From JAWXCM01 sp034408745 (GTDB lineage: Bacteria; Acidobacteriota; Terriglobia; Bryobacterales; Bryobacteraceae), in contig JAWXCM010000029.1 of the NCBI GenBank assembly GCA_034408745.1, positions 1 through 25,271 on the forward strand: 25,271 nucleotides of DNA. The letters are read 5' to 3'. Below the pieces are notes generated by a model. It had not been told where the DNA came from. It made no database searches and saw only the letters and a program-made list of their open reading frames with translations. Made by a program: the position numbers and the translations under genes. Shown one piece after another: positions 1-7,976 of this stretch (within the stretch, counting starts at the first letter, position 1; the number at the start of each line of letters is the position of its first letter).

Positions 1-2437
1 AAATACTCCTTTGGTGCCCAGCGCCCCGCGTCCGGCTGGTCCTGGTGCGCCACGTCCGCCACAGCCTCGCACCGGCGGCAGCGGCACGGTAATGCCGGGC
101 GGTCCGCGCCCGCATCAGCAGCAACAGCATGGTGACCGGTCGCAGGGCGGCAGCCCCGGCCATTCCACAGGCGGTGGTGGCGGGCAACAGAACCGTCCGA
201 CGCTGGTGGGTCAGCCCGCCGCTCGGCCGGTGGTTCCGCCGCGTCCCGACCTGGTGGAGCGAATTCGACAGCAGACCCGGCCGGCGCCCGGTGCTCCGGC
301 GGCCCCTCTGCCGCGGCCCGGTCTTCCTCAGCAGCGTCCGGCGGGCCCCTCGCCTGGCCAGCCGCTGTTTGGCCGAGGCCCTGGCGGTCCCGGAGGACCT
401 GGCGGTCCTGGCCGACCCGGTCAGTTCAACCGTGGCCCAGGTGGTCCTGGTGGTTTCAACCGTGGTCCGGGTGGTCCTGGTGGTCCCGGAGGGCTCGGAC
501 GACGTCCGATGCACCCGACCTCGCCGATTCGGACCGAGCCGGCAACTCCGCCCCCGACCGACACGCAGCGCCGTCCGCAGGCGAAGCGTCCCCTCAGCCC
601 CGAGCAGCGTAAGCGCGAGGCCGAAGGCAAACTGCGCGAACCGATCCGCAGCGTCCGCAGGGAACCGCTGCCCGTCGTAAACAAAGAAATCACGATCGGC
701 GAAGGAATCACGGTCAAGGAACTGGCCGAAAAGCTCGGTTTGAAGTCGAGCATGGTGGTCAAGCAGCTCTTCGACCGCAAGATTTTCGCCACGATCAACC
801 AGACCATCGACGTCAAGCTGGCCGAAGACCTGGCTCGCGATTTCGGCGCTACCACAAGCATGCTGAGCTTCGAAGAAGAAGCCACGTGGGAAGTGGAACT
901 GACCGAGAACACCGAGGACCAGACCCCGCGGGCACCCGTGGTTACGGTCATGGGCCACGTCGACCACGGCAAAACGTCGCTGCTGGACTCCATCCGGTCG
1001 ACGACCGTGGCTTCGAGAGAAGCTGGCGGTATCACCCAGCACATTGGTGCTTCGGTGGTGGAATCGAACGGTCACAAGATCGTGTTCATCGACACGCCCG
1101 GCCACGAAGCGTTCACTCGCATGCGTGCCCGAGGCGCTAAGGTGACCGACATTGTCATCCTGGTGGTGGCGGCGGACGACGGCGTGATGCCGCAGACCGT
1201 GGAAGCCATCGACCACGCACGCGCGGCTAAGGTTCCGATCATTGTTGCGATCAACAAGATCGACCGGGCCGACGCCAATCTGGAGCGGATCAAGCAGCAA
1301 CTGGCTGACCGCAACCTGCTGGCCGAAGACTGGGGCGGCGACGTGCCGATGGTTCCGGTGTCGGCGAAGGCTGGCACCAATATCGATCTGCTGCTGGAAA
1401 TGGTCCTTCTGGTTGCGGAAATGCAGAATTTGAAGGCGAATCCGCTGCGCCCGGCAGTGGCGTCGGTGCTGGAAGCCCAGCTCGACCGCGGCCGTGGTCC
1501 GGTCGCGACGGTGCTGGTGCAGAACGGCACGTTGAAAGTGGGCGACCACTTTATCTGCGGATCGGTATTCAGCAAGGTTCGCGCGATGTACGATCACCTG
1601 GGGCAGCAGGTCCGCGAGGCGGGTCCGGCGACTCCGGTGGAAGTCATCGGTCTGGATTCACTGCCTGAAGTTGGCGATTCGTTCCAGGTGGTCAGCGATA
1701 CGGCGAAAGCCAAGCAGATCGTGCTGTACCGCGAAGCCAAGCAGCGCGAACAGTCGATGGCCAAGGGCGCCCGTCTCACGCTGGAGCAGTTCCACGCTCA
1801 GGCGCGCGAAGGCGACATCAAGGACCTGAACATCATCATCAAGACGGACGTCGGCGGTACGGCGGAAGTTTTGAGCGAGATGCTGGAGAAGCTGTCGACC
1901 GAGAAGGTTCGGATTCGCGTGATCTCGAAGAACGTGGGCGCGATTACCGAATCGGATGTACTGCTGGCGACGGCGTCGGGCGCGATCGTTATCGGGTTCA
2001 ACGTTCGGCCGGAGAAGACGGCGGCGGCGCTGGCGGAGAAAGAAAAGATCGACGTCCGTCTGCACACGATCATTTACGAGCTTGCGGACGAGATGAAGAA
2101 GGCCATGGCCGGAATGCTCGATCCGGTTTTCAAGGAAGTGTTCCGTGGCCGCGCCGATGTTCGAGAAGTGTTCTTTATCTCGCGGGTCGGTTCGGTGGCT
2201 GGCTGCTACATCACCGAAGGCATCTTCCACCGCGACTCGCAGGTACGTATCCTGCGGGACAACATCGTGGTTCACACGGGCCGTGTGGAATCGCTGCGGC
2301 GCTTCAAGAACGACGTGGCGGAAGTGAAGGGCGGCTTTGAGTGCGGCATCGTGATCGTCAACTACAGCAACTTTCAGGTGGGCGATGTGATGGAAGCTTA
2401 CGCGATGGAGCGTGTCGCCGCTGAGTTGGGTTCCTAG
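1..2437 (+). CDS. infB: Translation initiation factor IF-2 (5' end outside window)
   Basis: GTPase that places initiator fMet-tRNA on the 30S subunit and promotes subunit joining. The reading frame is open to the window edge, so the true start lies upstream; residues below count from a TTG at position 11. Residues 1-200 are a low-complexity Pro/Gly/Arg linker. An IF2_N domain lies near 225-290. The G domain carries GHVDHGKT (315-322), GGITQHIG, DTPGH (361-365), NKID (415-418) and SAKAG. The usual domains II, III and the fMet-tRNA-binding C-terminal domain follow to residue 808. The next genes (DUF503, rbfA) match the conserved nusA-infB-rbfA neighbourhood. The identification is certain; only the N-terminus is missing. 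Confidence 0.98.
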   Translation, partial: NTPLVPSAPRPAGPGAPRPPQPRTGGSGTVMPGGPRPHQQQQHGDRSQGGSPGHSTGGGGGQQNRPTLVGQPAARPVVPPRPDLVERIRQQTRPAPGAPAAPLPRPGLPQQRPAGPSPGQPLFGRGPGGPGGPGGPGRPGQFNRGPGGPGGFNRGPGGPGGPGGLGRRPMHPTSPIRTEPATPPPTDTQRRPQAKRPLSPEQRKREAEGKLREPIRSVRREPLPVVNKEITIGEGITVKELAEKLGLKSSMVVKQLFDRKIFATINQTIDVKLAEDLARDFGATTSMLSFEEEATWEVELTENTEDQTPRAPVVTVMGHVDHGKTSLLDSIRSTTVASREAGGITQHIGASVVESNGHKIVFIDTPGHEAFTRMRARGAKVTDIVILVVAADDGVMPQTVEAIDHARAAKVPIIVAINKIDRADANLERIKQQLADRNLLAEDWGGDVPMVPVSAKAGTNIDLLLEMVLLVAEMQNLKANPLRPAVASVLEAQLDRGRGPVATVLVQNGTLKVGDHFICGSVFSKVRAMYDHLGQQVREAGPATPVEVIGLDSLPEVGDSFQVVSDTAKAKQIVLYREAKQREQSMAKGARLTLEQFHAQAREGDIKDLNIIIKTDVGGTAEVLSEMLEKLSTEKVRIRVISKNVGAITESDVLLATASGAIVIGFNVRPEKTAAALAEKEKIDVRLHTIIYELADEMKKAMAGMLDPVFKEVFRGRADVREVFFISRVGSVAGCYITEGIFHRDSQVRILRDNIVVHTGRVESLRRFKNDVAEVKGGFECGIVIVNYSNFQVGDVMEAYAMERVAAELGS
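425..484 (+). repeat. Two tandem 30-bp units inside infB
   Basis: The units 425-454 and 455-484 differ at only two positions, both third-codon bases. Each encodes FNRGPGGPGG. They sit in a longer Gly/Pro-rich stretch (about 368-500) of the IF-2 N-terminal linker, which is a region of naturally variable length. Confidence 0.85.
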
Positions 2438-2438
2438 C

Positions 2439-2681
2439 ATGGACTCGGTGTTTGAGAAGGACCAGATAATTGCGGAGCTGCAGGATCGTCTCGATTACCT
2501 GCAGCGCCGCCAGGTTCTGCTGGAGTTCCGGATGCTGTTTCTCGAGCGGCGCCTGACGGAGCGAACCGGTGGCGCTGAACCGGAGTTGCAGCAATGGGTG
2601 GCGACAATGCCAGACCGGCAGTTGCGTGAATGGTCGGATGCGGCCGAGGGTCTGTTCGAGCAGTCGCCGCGTCGAAACTAA
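2439..2681 (+). CDS. Small predicted coiled-coil protein between infB and ylxP
   Basis: An 80-residue protein whose ATG lies one base after the infB stop codon; an earlier in-frame start would overlap infB. I do not recognise the family. Residues 1-45 are highly charged with regularly spaced Leu/Ile/Phe (for example DQIIAELQDRLDYLQRRQVL), which suggests a short helical coiled coil. The rest is acidic and ends in SPRRN. There is no signal peptide or membrane segment. Its tight placement between infB and the DUF503 gene, with a 15-bp gap to the latter, implies co-transcription. A role linked to translation is suggested only by position. Confidence 0.7.
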   Translation: MDSVFEKDQIIAELQDRLDYLQRRQVLLEFRMLFLERRLTERTGGAEPELQQWVATMPDRQLREWSDAAEGLFEQSPRRN

Positions 2682-2696
2682 GCCGGCAGGCTTGTC

Positions 2697-2984
2697 ATGC
2701 CTTCCATCGGGGTACTCACACTCGAGATCCAGATCGAAGACGCGCATTCTTTGAAAGAGAAGAGGCATGTGGTGGCGTCCCTGCGGGAGCGGTTGCGAAG
2801 CCGGTTCAACGTGGCCGTGGCTGAGATCGGATACCAGGATCTGTGGCAGCGCGCGCTGGTATCGGCTGTCACTGTTTCGGGCGACCATACTTATGCCGAG
2901 GGTGTTCTGCAGGCCGTCGAACGGGAGGCGGAAGGAATTCTTGGCGGAATGCTGGTATCCACTACCCTGGAATGGATAGAGTGA
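2697..2984 (+). CDS. ylxP: DUF503 / YlxP family protein
   Basis: A 95-residue protein of the DUF503 family, which commonly lies between infB and rbfA (YlxP in Bacillus). The family hallmarks are visible: an initial beta strand (IGVLTLEIQIEDAHSLKEKR), the SLKEKR...L..L..RFNVAVAEI pattern, then DLWQRA, the following beta strand and a C-terminal amphipathic helix. The length is typical. A specific biochemical role is not established to my knowledge; an association with ribosome assembly is inferred from conserved position. The rbfA start follows four bases after the stop. Confidence 0.92.
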   Translation: MPSIGVLTLEIQIEDAHSLKEKRHVVASLRERLRSRFNVAVAEIGYQDLWQRALVSAVTVSGDHTYAEGVLQAVEREAEGILGGMLVSTTLEWIE

Positions 2985-2988
2985 GAAT

Positions 2989-3366
2989 ATGGAACCCCGC
3001 CGGTCAGAAAGGATTTCGGAAACGCTTCGCGAAGAGCTCGACGAGTTGATTTCGTGGGAGCTGTCCGATCCCCGGATCGAGTGTGCCGGGGTGGCAGAGG
3101 TTCTCATCTCGCCGGACGGCCGTTCGGCGCGGGCGCGGCTGATTCTGACCGGGGACGGGGAGTCGCAGAAGGCGACACTGGAAGCGTTGACGAAGGCTCG
3201 CGGCTTCATCAAACGAGAACTGGCGCAACGGCTGGACATGTTCCGGATGCCGGAACTCCAGTTTGAAGCGGCGGTTGGGGCGGAACTCGGGCCGCGGATA
3301 CAACATTTGCTGAAGCGCGTCCGGAGGGGTCGGCCCCGGACCGAAGACAGCCAGGCGAAGTCATAA
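2989..3366 (+). CDS. rbfA: 30S ribosome-binding factor RbfA
   Basis: A 125-residue KH-fold factor that binds the 30S subunit and assists 16S rRNA 5'-end maturation. The N-terminal helix (RRSERISETLREELDELIS) and the DPRI motif are present. The SPDGRSARARLIL strand, the GFIKRELAQRL helix and the MPELQFE strand follow in the family order. The C-terminus is basic (VRRGRPR). It follows DUF503 in the usual order. The gene that often comes next in this cluster, truB, is not here; apbE follows after 13 bp. Confidence 0.96.
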   Translation: MEPRRSERISETLREELDELISWELSDPRIECAGVAEVLISPDGRSARARLILTGDGESQKATLEALTKARGFIKRELAQRLDMFRMPELQFEAAVGAELGPRIQHLLKRVRRGRPRTEDSQAKS

Positions 3367-3379
3367 AAATCACGCTTCT

Positions 3380-4378
3380 GTGAAACGCTTTGTGATATTT
3401 TTGTTGCTTGCGGTGTGGCTCTCTGCCGCTGTGAGCGCGGAGACTTCGAAGCTGATTCGCTTTGAAGAGACTCTGGATGCGATGGGGACGGGAATCACCG
3501 TTGTGGCATACGGGGATGACCGGTTCCGGCTGCAGAGCGCGGTCGATGCGGCACTCGAGGAAGCCAAAAGGCTGGAAGAGATGCTCTCCAACTATCGGCC
3601 GCAGAGCGAATGGAGCCAGATGAACCGTTCGGCGGGCGGGCGGCCGTTCCAGGTTTCACCGGAGTTGTTCGATCTGCTGGCGACGTGTAAGCGGTACAGC
3701 GAAGCGAGTGAAGGCGCGTTCGATATCAGCGTCGGTCCTCTGATGAAAGTCTGGGGATTCTACAAAGGTACAGGACGCTTTCCGCATCGGGCCGAGATCC
3801 GGAATGCACTGGGACCGGTCGGGTTCGGAAATGTGGAGTTGGACGCCAGGGATCGGACAGTTCGTTTCCGCCGGGCGGGCGTGGAACTGGATCCTGGCGG
3901 GATCGGCAAAGGGTATGCAGTGGATCGGATGGCTGACATCCTGAAGAAAGCAGGCATCCGGTCGGCGCTGATTACCGCTGGTAGCAGCAGCATTTACGCC
4001 ATCGGTTTCCCTGAGGGGGAAAGCCGGGGCTGGCACGTTTCGATACGGCATCCGAAAGATGCCTCAAAGGTAGTTCAGGAAGTTTATTTAAAAGACGAGT
4101 CTATGTCGACTTCGGGCAACTACGAGAAGTTCTTCCGGGCGGAAGGCAAAATCTGGAGCCATATTATGGATCCTCGTACCGGTTATCCGGCACAGGGAAT
4201 GTACTCAGTTTCGGTGATTACTCCCCGTTGTCTCGACAGCGAAGCCTGGACTAAGCCGTATTACATCAATGGGCGCCAGTGGGCGTCCGGACATAAACTT
4301 TCAAACTCGCGCGTGTATCTGTGCGAGGACAAATCAGGCGATAACAGATCGGAACCTTCATGCGCGTGGCTCCAATGA
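3380..4378 (+). CDS. apbE: ApbE family FAD:protein FMN transferase, exported
   Basis: Transfers FMN from FAD onto Ser/Thr of target flavoproteins, with Mg2+, outside the cytoplasm. The protein has 332 residues and starts at a GTG. Residues 1-20 form a signal peptide (KRFVIFLLLAVWLSAAVSA) without a lipobox, so a soluble periplasmic protein is likely. Family motifs: DISVGPLMKVWGF, ELDPGGIGKGYAVDRM, TAGSSSIYAIG, MSTSGNYEKF, HIMDPRTGYP (from residue 261), then LDSEAWTK, which corresponds to the metal-binding D..A.T segment. The tail ends in CAWLQ and overlaps the hemE start. No flavinylated target is visible in the window. Confidence 0.93.
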   Translation: MKRFVIFLLLAVWLSAAVSAETSKLIRFEETLDAMGTGITVVAYGDDRFRLQSAVDAALEEAKRLEEMLSNYRPQSEWSQMNRSAGGRPFQVSPELFDLLATCKRYSEASEGAFDISVGPLMKVWGFYKGTGRFPHRAEIRNALGPVGFGNVELDARDRTVRFRRAGVELDPGGIGKGYAVDRMADILKKAGIRSALITAGSSSIYAIGFPEGESRGWHVSIRHPKDASKVVQEVYLKDESMSTSGNYEKFFRAEGKIWSHIMDPRTGYPAQGMYSVSVITPRCLDSEAWTKPYYINGRQWASGHKLSNSRVYLCEDKSGDNRSEPSCAWLQ

Positions 4379-5397
4379 ACAGCCGTTTTCTCGATGCCTG
4401 CCGGCGCCGGCCGACCGATGTTCGGCCGGTGTGGTTTATGCGGCAGGCCGGCAGATATATGAAGCAGTACCGGGACATTCGCGCCCGGCACGGCATTCTT
4501 GAAATTTGCAAACGTCCAGACCTGGCCGCGGCGGTGACGCTGCAGCCGGTCGAAATCCTCGACGTGGATGCCGCCATCATATTTGCCGACCTTCTGCTGC
4601 CCGTCGAACCGATGGGCCTGAAGCTACAGTTCATAGCGGGCGAAGGGCCAGTGATCGACAATCCGATCCGGACCTCGCAAGACATCGACTCGCTTTCCAT
4701 TTCCAACACGGATGACCTTGGCTACGTCGGCGAGGCGATCCAGCAGGTGACTCGGGCGCTTGCCGGCCGTGTTCCCGTGATCGGGTTTGTCGGCGCTCCG
4801 TTTACGCTCGCCAGCTACATGATTGAGGGCGGTGCTTCGCGTACGTTCCTCGAGACCAAGCAACTGATGTACCGGGACGAAGGGCTCTGGCGCCGGCTGA
4901 TGGGCAAGCTGGTGGACGTGCTTGGCTCCTTTGCGCTGCTCCAGGTATCTGCTGGGGCACGCGTGATCCAGGTGTTCGACAGTTGGGTGGGAGCGCTCGG
5001 ACCGGACGATTACGTTCGATATGTGGCGCAATATTCGCGCGCGCTGATCGAGCGGATTCGCTCGACCGGTACACCCGTGATTCACTTCGGTACCGGTGCG
5101 GCGGGCTTCTTCCGCGAGTTGCACGCGGCCGGTGGCGACGTGATCGGCGTCGACTGGCGCGTGAACATCGACCAGGCGTGGATGGAGATCAGCTATCGGT
5201 CGGCGGTACAGGGCAACCTGGATCCGGCCGCGCTCTTCGCTCCTCTGCCTGAGCTCAAAGCCAAAGTGCATGAACTGCTAAAGCGGACGGGAACGCGTCC
5301 CGGTCACATTGTGAACCTGGGCCACGGGATTCTCCCCGAAACCCCGGTGGACAACGTCAAGGCAATGGTCCAGATGGTCCGCGAGTTCCGCCCGTAA
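4360..5397 (+). CDS. hemE: Uroporphyrinogen decarboxylase
   Basis: Converts uroporphyrinogen III to coproporphyrinogen III in haem biosynthesis, in the cytosol. The substrate-binding signature PVWFMRQAGRYM is at residues 23-34. Also present are IFADLLLPVEPMG, GFVGAPFTLASYMIEGG, QVFDSWVGAL, HFGTGAAGF, GVDWR and the C-terminal NLGHGILPETP motif. The length of 345 residues is normal. Two starts are possible: ATG 4360, and ATG 4375, which forms an ATGA overlap with the apbE stop and gives 340 residues. The 4375 start fits translational coupling; 4360 has a weak GGA about seven bases upstream. Confidence 0.97.
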   Translation: MRVAPMNSRFLDACRRRPTDVRPVWFMRQAGRYMKQYRDIRARHGILEICKRPDLAAAVTLQPVEILDVDAAIIFADLLLPVEPMGLKLQFIAGEGPVIDNPIRTSQDIDSLSISNTDDLGYVGEAIQQVTRALAGRVPVIGFVGAPFTLASYMIEGGASRTFLETKQLMYRDEGLWRRLMGKLVDVLGSFALLQVSAGARVIQVFDSWVGALGPDDYVRYVAQYSRALIERIRSTGTPVIHFGTGAAGFFRELHAAGGDVIGVDWRVNIDQAWMEISYRSAVQGNLDPAALFAPLPELKAKVHELLKRTGTRPGHIVNLGHGILPETPVDNVKAMVQMVREFRP

Positions 5398-5433
5398 GCT
5401 TCTTCATCGGGGCTTCTGCTTCTTCAGACTTCG

Positions 5434-5461
5434 GTGGCCGACGTGATTTGCGCGGCCACCG
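5434..5461 (+). terminator. Inverted repeat after hemE, possible terminator
   Basis: A perfect 8-bp inverted repeat: GGTGGCCG (5434-5441) and CGGCCACC (5454-5461) around a 12-base loop. It starts 36 bases after the hemE stop. It is followed closely by a short CTTTT rather than a long T tract, so a classical intrinsic terminator is only a weak possibility. Confidence 0.35.
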
Positions 5462-5485
5462 ACCGGCTTTTCAGTCGACCGGTCC
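5462..5485. repeat. Second inverted repeat in the hemE-pckG gap
   Basis: GACCGG (5462-5467) and CCGGTC (5480-5485) flank a 12-base loop containing CTTTTCAG. It abuts the preceding inverted repeat directly. Function is unknown. Confidence 0.4.
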
Positions 5486-5506
5486 CAACCGTCGGTAATT
5501 ATCCGC

Positions 5507-5542
5507 GACACCGCACTACATCGCCCGCGCACGCGGTGTCGA
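5507..5542. promoter_or_regulatory. Perfect 9-bp inverted repeat upstream of pckG
   Basis: CGACACCGC (5507-5515) and GCGGTGTCG (5534-5542) are perfect reverse complements around an 18-base spacer. The repeat ends 61 bases before the pckG ATG. A TACAAT hexamer at 5575-5580 could be a -10 element, but I see no convincing -35, so the promoter is not established. The repeat could be an operator or an RNA leader hairpin. Confidence 0.4.
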
Positions 5543-5603
5543 GAAAGCATCCACACCTTCGCCGAAGCCACAATACAATACAAAGATCGAGTCTACCGAT
5601 TCC

Positions 5604-7424
5604 ATGACCCTTTCCCGCAACTCCGCAGTTCCACTGAGCGAGAACAAACACCTGGTTCGCTGGGTGGAGAAGATGGCCACTCTCACACGGCCGGACGCTG
5701 TCCACTGGGTGGATGGATCGCGGGAGGAATACGACCTTCTGTGCGAAAAGCTGGTGGAAGCCGGTACGTTTACCCGGCTGAATCAGGACTTGTGGCCGGG
5801 CTGCTTCCATGCACGTTCCGATGCCAACGATGTCGCGCGCGTCGAGGACCGCACGTTCATCTGCTCGCTCTCACGCGACGCGGCGGGGCCAACCAACAAC
5901 TGGCAGAATCCGTTTGAAATGCGGAAGAAACTCAAGGGCCTCTTCGCGGGCTGCATGCAGGGCCGCACGATGTATGTGCTGCCCTTCAGCATGGGGCCGG
6001 TGGGCTCGCCGATGTCGAAGATTGGCGTCGAGTTGACAGATTCGACGTACGTCGTCGTGAATATGCGGATTATGGCCCGAATCGGCACAGCGGTGTTCCG
6101 CGAGATCGACAAAGGGGCCCGCGTGGTGCCCTGCATGCACAGCGTCGGCCACCCGCTCCACAAGGGCGACAAGGACGTGCCGTGGCCCTGTAATCGGGAG
6201 AAATATATCGTGCATTTCCCGGAGACGCGCGAAATTTGGTCGTACGGTTCGGGATATGGGGGCAATGCGCTGCTCGGCAAGAAATGTTTCGCGCTGCGAA
6301 TCGCTTCCAACATCGCCCGCGACGAGGGCTGGATGGCCGAGCACATGCTCATCCTTGGCGTCGAGGATCCGAAGGGCGAAAAGACGTACGTTGCCGCGGC
6401 GTTCCCCAGCGCGTGCGGCAAGACGAATTTTGCCATGATGATTCCTCCGCGGGCGTTCGACGGATGGAAAGTATGGACCGTCGGCGACGACATCGCGTGG
6501 ATTCGGCCCGATGAGCACGGTGTTCTGCATGCCATGAACCCGGAGGCCGGCTTCTTCGGGGTCGCGCCGGGAACGTCGGCGGAAACCAACCCGAACGCGA
6601 TGAAGACGCTCGCGAAGAACACGATTTTCACGAACACGGCGCTGACTCCCGAGGGCGGCGTCTGGTGGGAAGGCATGACGGACGAACCTCCCGCTGAGTG
6701 TGTCGACTGGCAGGGCCGGCACTGGACCCAGGAGATCGCCAAAACGACGGGCCACAAGGCGGCGCATCCCAACGCCCGATTCACCGCGCCGGCCTCGCAG
6801 TGTCCCACCATCGACCCGAACTGGGAAAGCCCGACAGGCGTGCCACTCAGCGCGATCATTTTCGGCGGACGCCGCGCGACCACCATGCCGCTGGTCTTCC
6901 AGGCGTTCAACTGGAGCGCCGGTGTGTATATCGGTGCCACCATGGGCTCAGAAACGACGGCTGCGGCTGCCGGTGCGATCGGCAAGGTGCGCCGGGATCC
7001 GATGGCAATGCTGCCGTTCTGCGGATACCACATGGGCGATTACTTCCGCCACTGGATTCGCATGCAACGCTCGCTCAGCGAAACTCCCAAAGTATTCCAT
7101 GTCAACTGGTTCCGGAAAGACGAGCACGGGAAGTTCATCTGGCCCGGTTTCGGCGAAAACATGCGCGTGCTGAAGTGGGTGGTCGACCGCGTCCGCGGCC
7201 GTGCCCTGGGACGCGAAACAGCCATCGGCTGGGTACCGCGCTATGAGGATATCGAGTGGAAGGGCCTCGAGTTCGCGAAGGCGAGTTTCGACGTGCTGCA
7301 GACTGTAGACCGCAAGGCCTGGCGGCATGAGGTGCTCGAGCACGAAGAACTGTTCATCGACCTCCACGACCACCTGCCGCCTGAGGTGATCTACGAGCGC
7401 GAACTGCTGATCTGCCGGTTGTAA
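5604..7424 (+). CDS. pckG: Phosphoenolpyruvate carboxykinase (GTP)
   Basis: Interconverts oxaloacetate + GTP and PEP + CO2 + GDP, the entry step of gluconeogenesis. The protein has 606 residues, the expected size of the GTP-dependent class and unlike the shorter ATP class. The kinase P-loop is FPSACGKTN at residues 267-275, with the hyper-reactive cysteine of this class at 271. Also recognisable are the PFSMGPVGSP substrate-binding loop, VGDDIAWI, FFGVAPGT and GGRRATTMPLV. The upstream gap holds three inverted repeats. It stands alone between hemE and a Uma2 gene. Confidence 0.97.
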   Translation: MTLSRNSAVPLSENKHLVRWVEKMATLTRPDAVHWVDGSREEYDLLCEKLVEAGTFTRLNQDLWPGCFHARSDANDVARVEDRTFICSLSRDAAGPTNNWQNPFEMRKKLKGLFAGCMQGRTMYVLPFSMGPVGSPMSKIGVELTDSTYVVVNMRIMARIGTAVFREIDKGARVVPCMHSVGHPLHKGDKDVPWPCNREKYIVHFPETREIWSYGSGYGGNALLGKKCFALRIASNIARDEGWMAEHMLILGVEDPKGEKTYVAAAFPSACGKTNFAMMIPPRAFDGWKVWTVGDDIAWIRPDEHGVLHAMNPEAGFFGVAPGTSAETNPNAMKTLAKNTIFTNTALTPEGGVWWEGMTDEPPAECVDWQGRHWTQEIAKTTGHKAAHPNARFTAPASQCPTIDPNWESPTGVPLSAIIFGGRRATTMPLVFQAFNWSAGVYIGATMGSETTAAAAGAIGKVRRDPMAMLPFCGYHMGDYFRHWIRMQRSLSETPKVFHVNWFRKDEHGKFIWPGFGENMRVLKWVVDRVRGRALGRETAIGWVPRYEDIEWKGLEFAKASFDVLQTVDRKAWRHEVLEHEELFIDLHDHLPPEVIYERELLICRL

Positions 7425-7447
7425 GAAAACGGAGGTAGAATCGGATT

Positions 7448-7969
7448 ATGGCGACCGCACCGACACTTCCGCTGGTGACGGTAGAGGACTATTTCAAGAA
7501 CGGCCTGTGGAAGGAATGGGAATACGACAACGGGGTACTTGTGCCTAGACACAGCGGGTCGCCCGAGCACGCTCGGCTTGCTGGTCGGCTAATTAAGCTG
7601 CTTGCCGGCGTTGACTGGCTCGTTCCCTTTACTGGGCAAATCTTAAGTATTCCGTGGGACAGACGGTACCGGGTCCCAGATGTGTCTTTCTATCCTGACG
7701 GCGTTGGACCGGGCGAAAGTCTTGAAAACCAGGTTCCTCCAGTGGTGATCTTTGAAGTGCTGTCACCCTCAGATCCCATGGTTGAGATGAGGAGCAAATG
7801 TGCCGAGTATCAGCGGCTGGGCATCCCTCACATTTATATCGTGAGCCCAGCGGACAGAGGCGTCCTTGTTCCCCACGGGATCGGGTTTTTGCCGGTGGAG
7901 AAGATCGAGATCGAAGTCAATGGCAGGCGGGCCGAAATTTCCATTGAGGATCTTTTCGGCCCCGCCTGA
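7448..7969 (+). CDS. Uma2 family protein (PD-(D/E)XK nuclease fold)
   Basis: A 173-residue protein of the Uma2/DUF820 family, which has a restriction-endonuclease-like fold. These families are often lineage-expanded; the biological role is largely unknown. The core is visible: an N-terminal TVEDYF...WEYDNG segment, PDVSFYP with Asp78, then VIFEVLSPSD with Glu103, and a downstream KCAEYQRLGIPHIYIV with Lys117. The spacing suits the D...E.x.S...K active-site pattern. A GGAGGT ribosome site lies at 7431-7436, 11 bases before the ATG. Its codon use looks less GC-biased than pckG, which could reflect transfer. Confidence 0.85.
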   Translation: MATAPTLPLVTVEDYFKNGLWKEWEYDNGVLVPRHSGSPEHARLAGRLIKLLAGVDWLVPFTGQILSIPWDRRYRVPDVSFYPDGVGPGESLENQVPPVVIFEVLSPSDPMVEMRSKCAEYQRLGIPHIYIVSPADRGVLVPHGIGFLPVEKIEIEVNGRRAEISIEDLFGPA

Positions 7970-7976
7970 GCCCGCC

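Noticed and set aside
421..1044. 207-codon minus-strand frame opposite infB
   Set aside because: It lies opposite the IF-2 linker and G domain and has no recognisable motif.
5783..7033. 416-codon open frame on the minus strand
   Set aside because: It is antisense to the well-conserved PEP carboxykinase and encodes nothing recognisable; an effect of high GC content.
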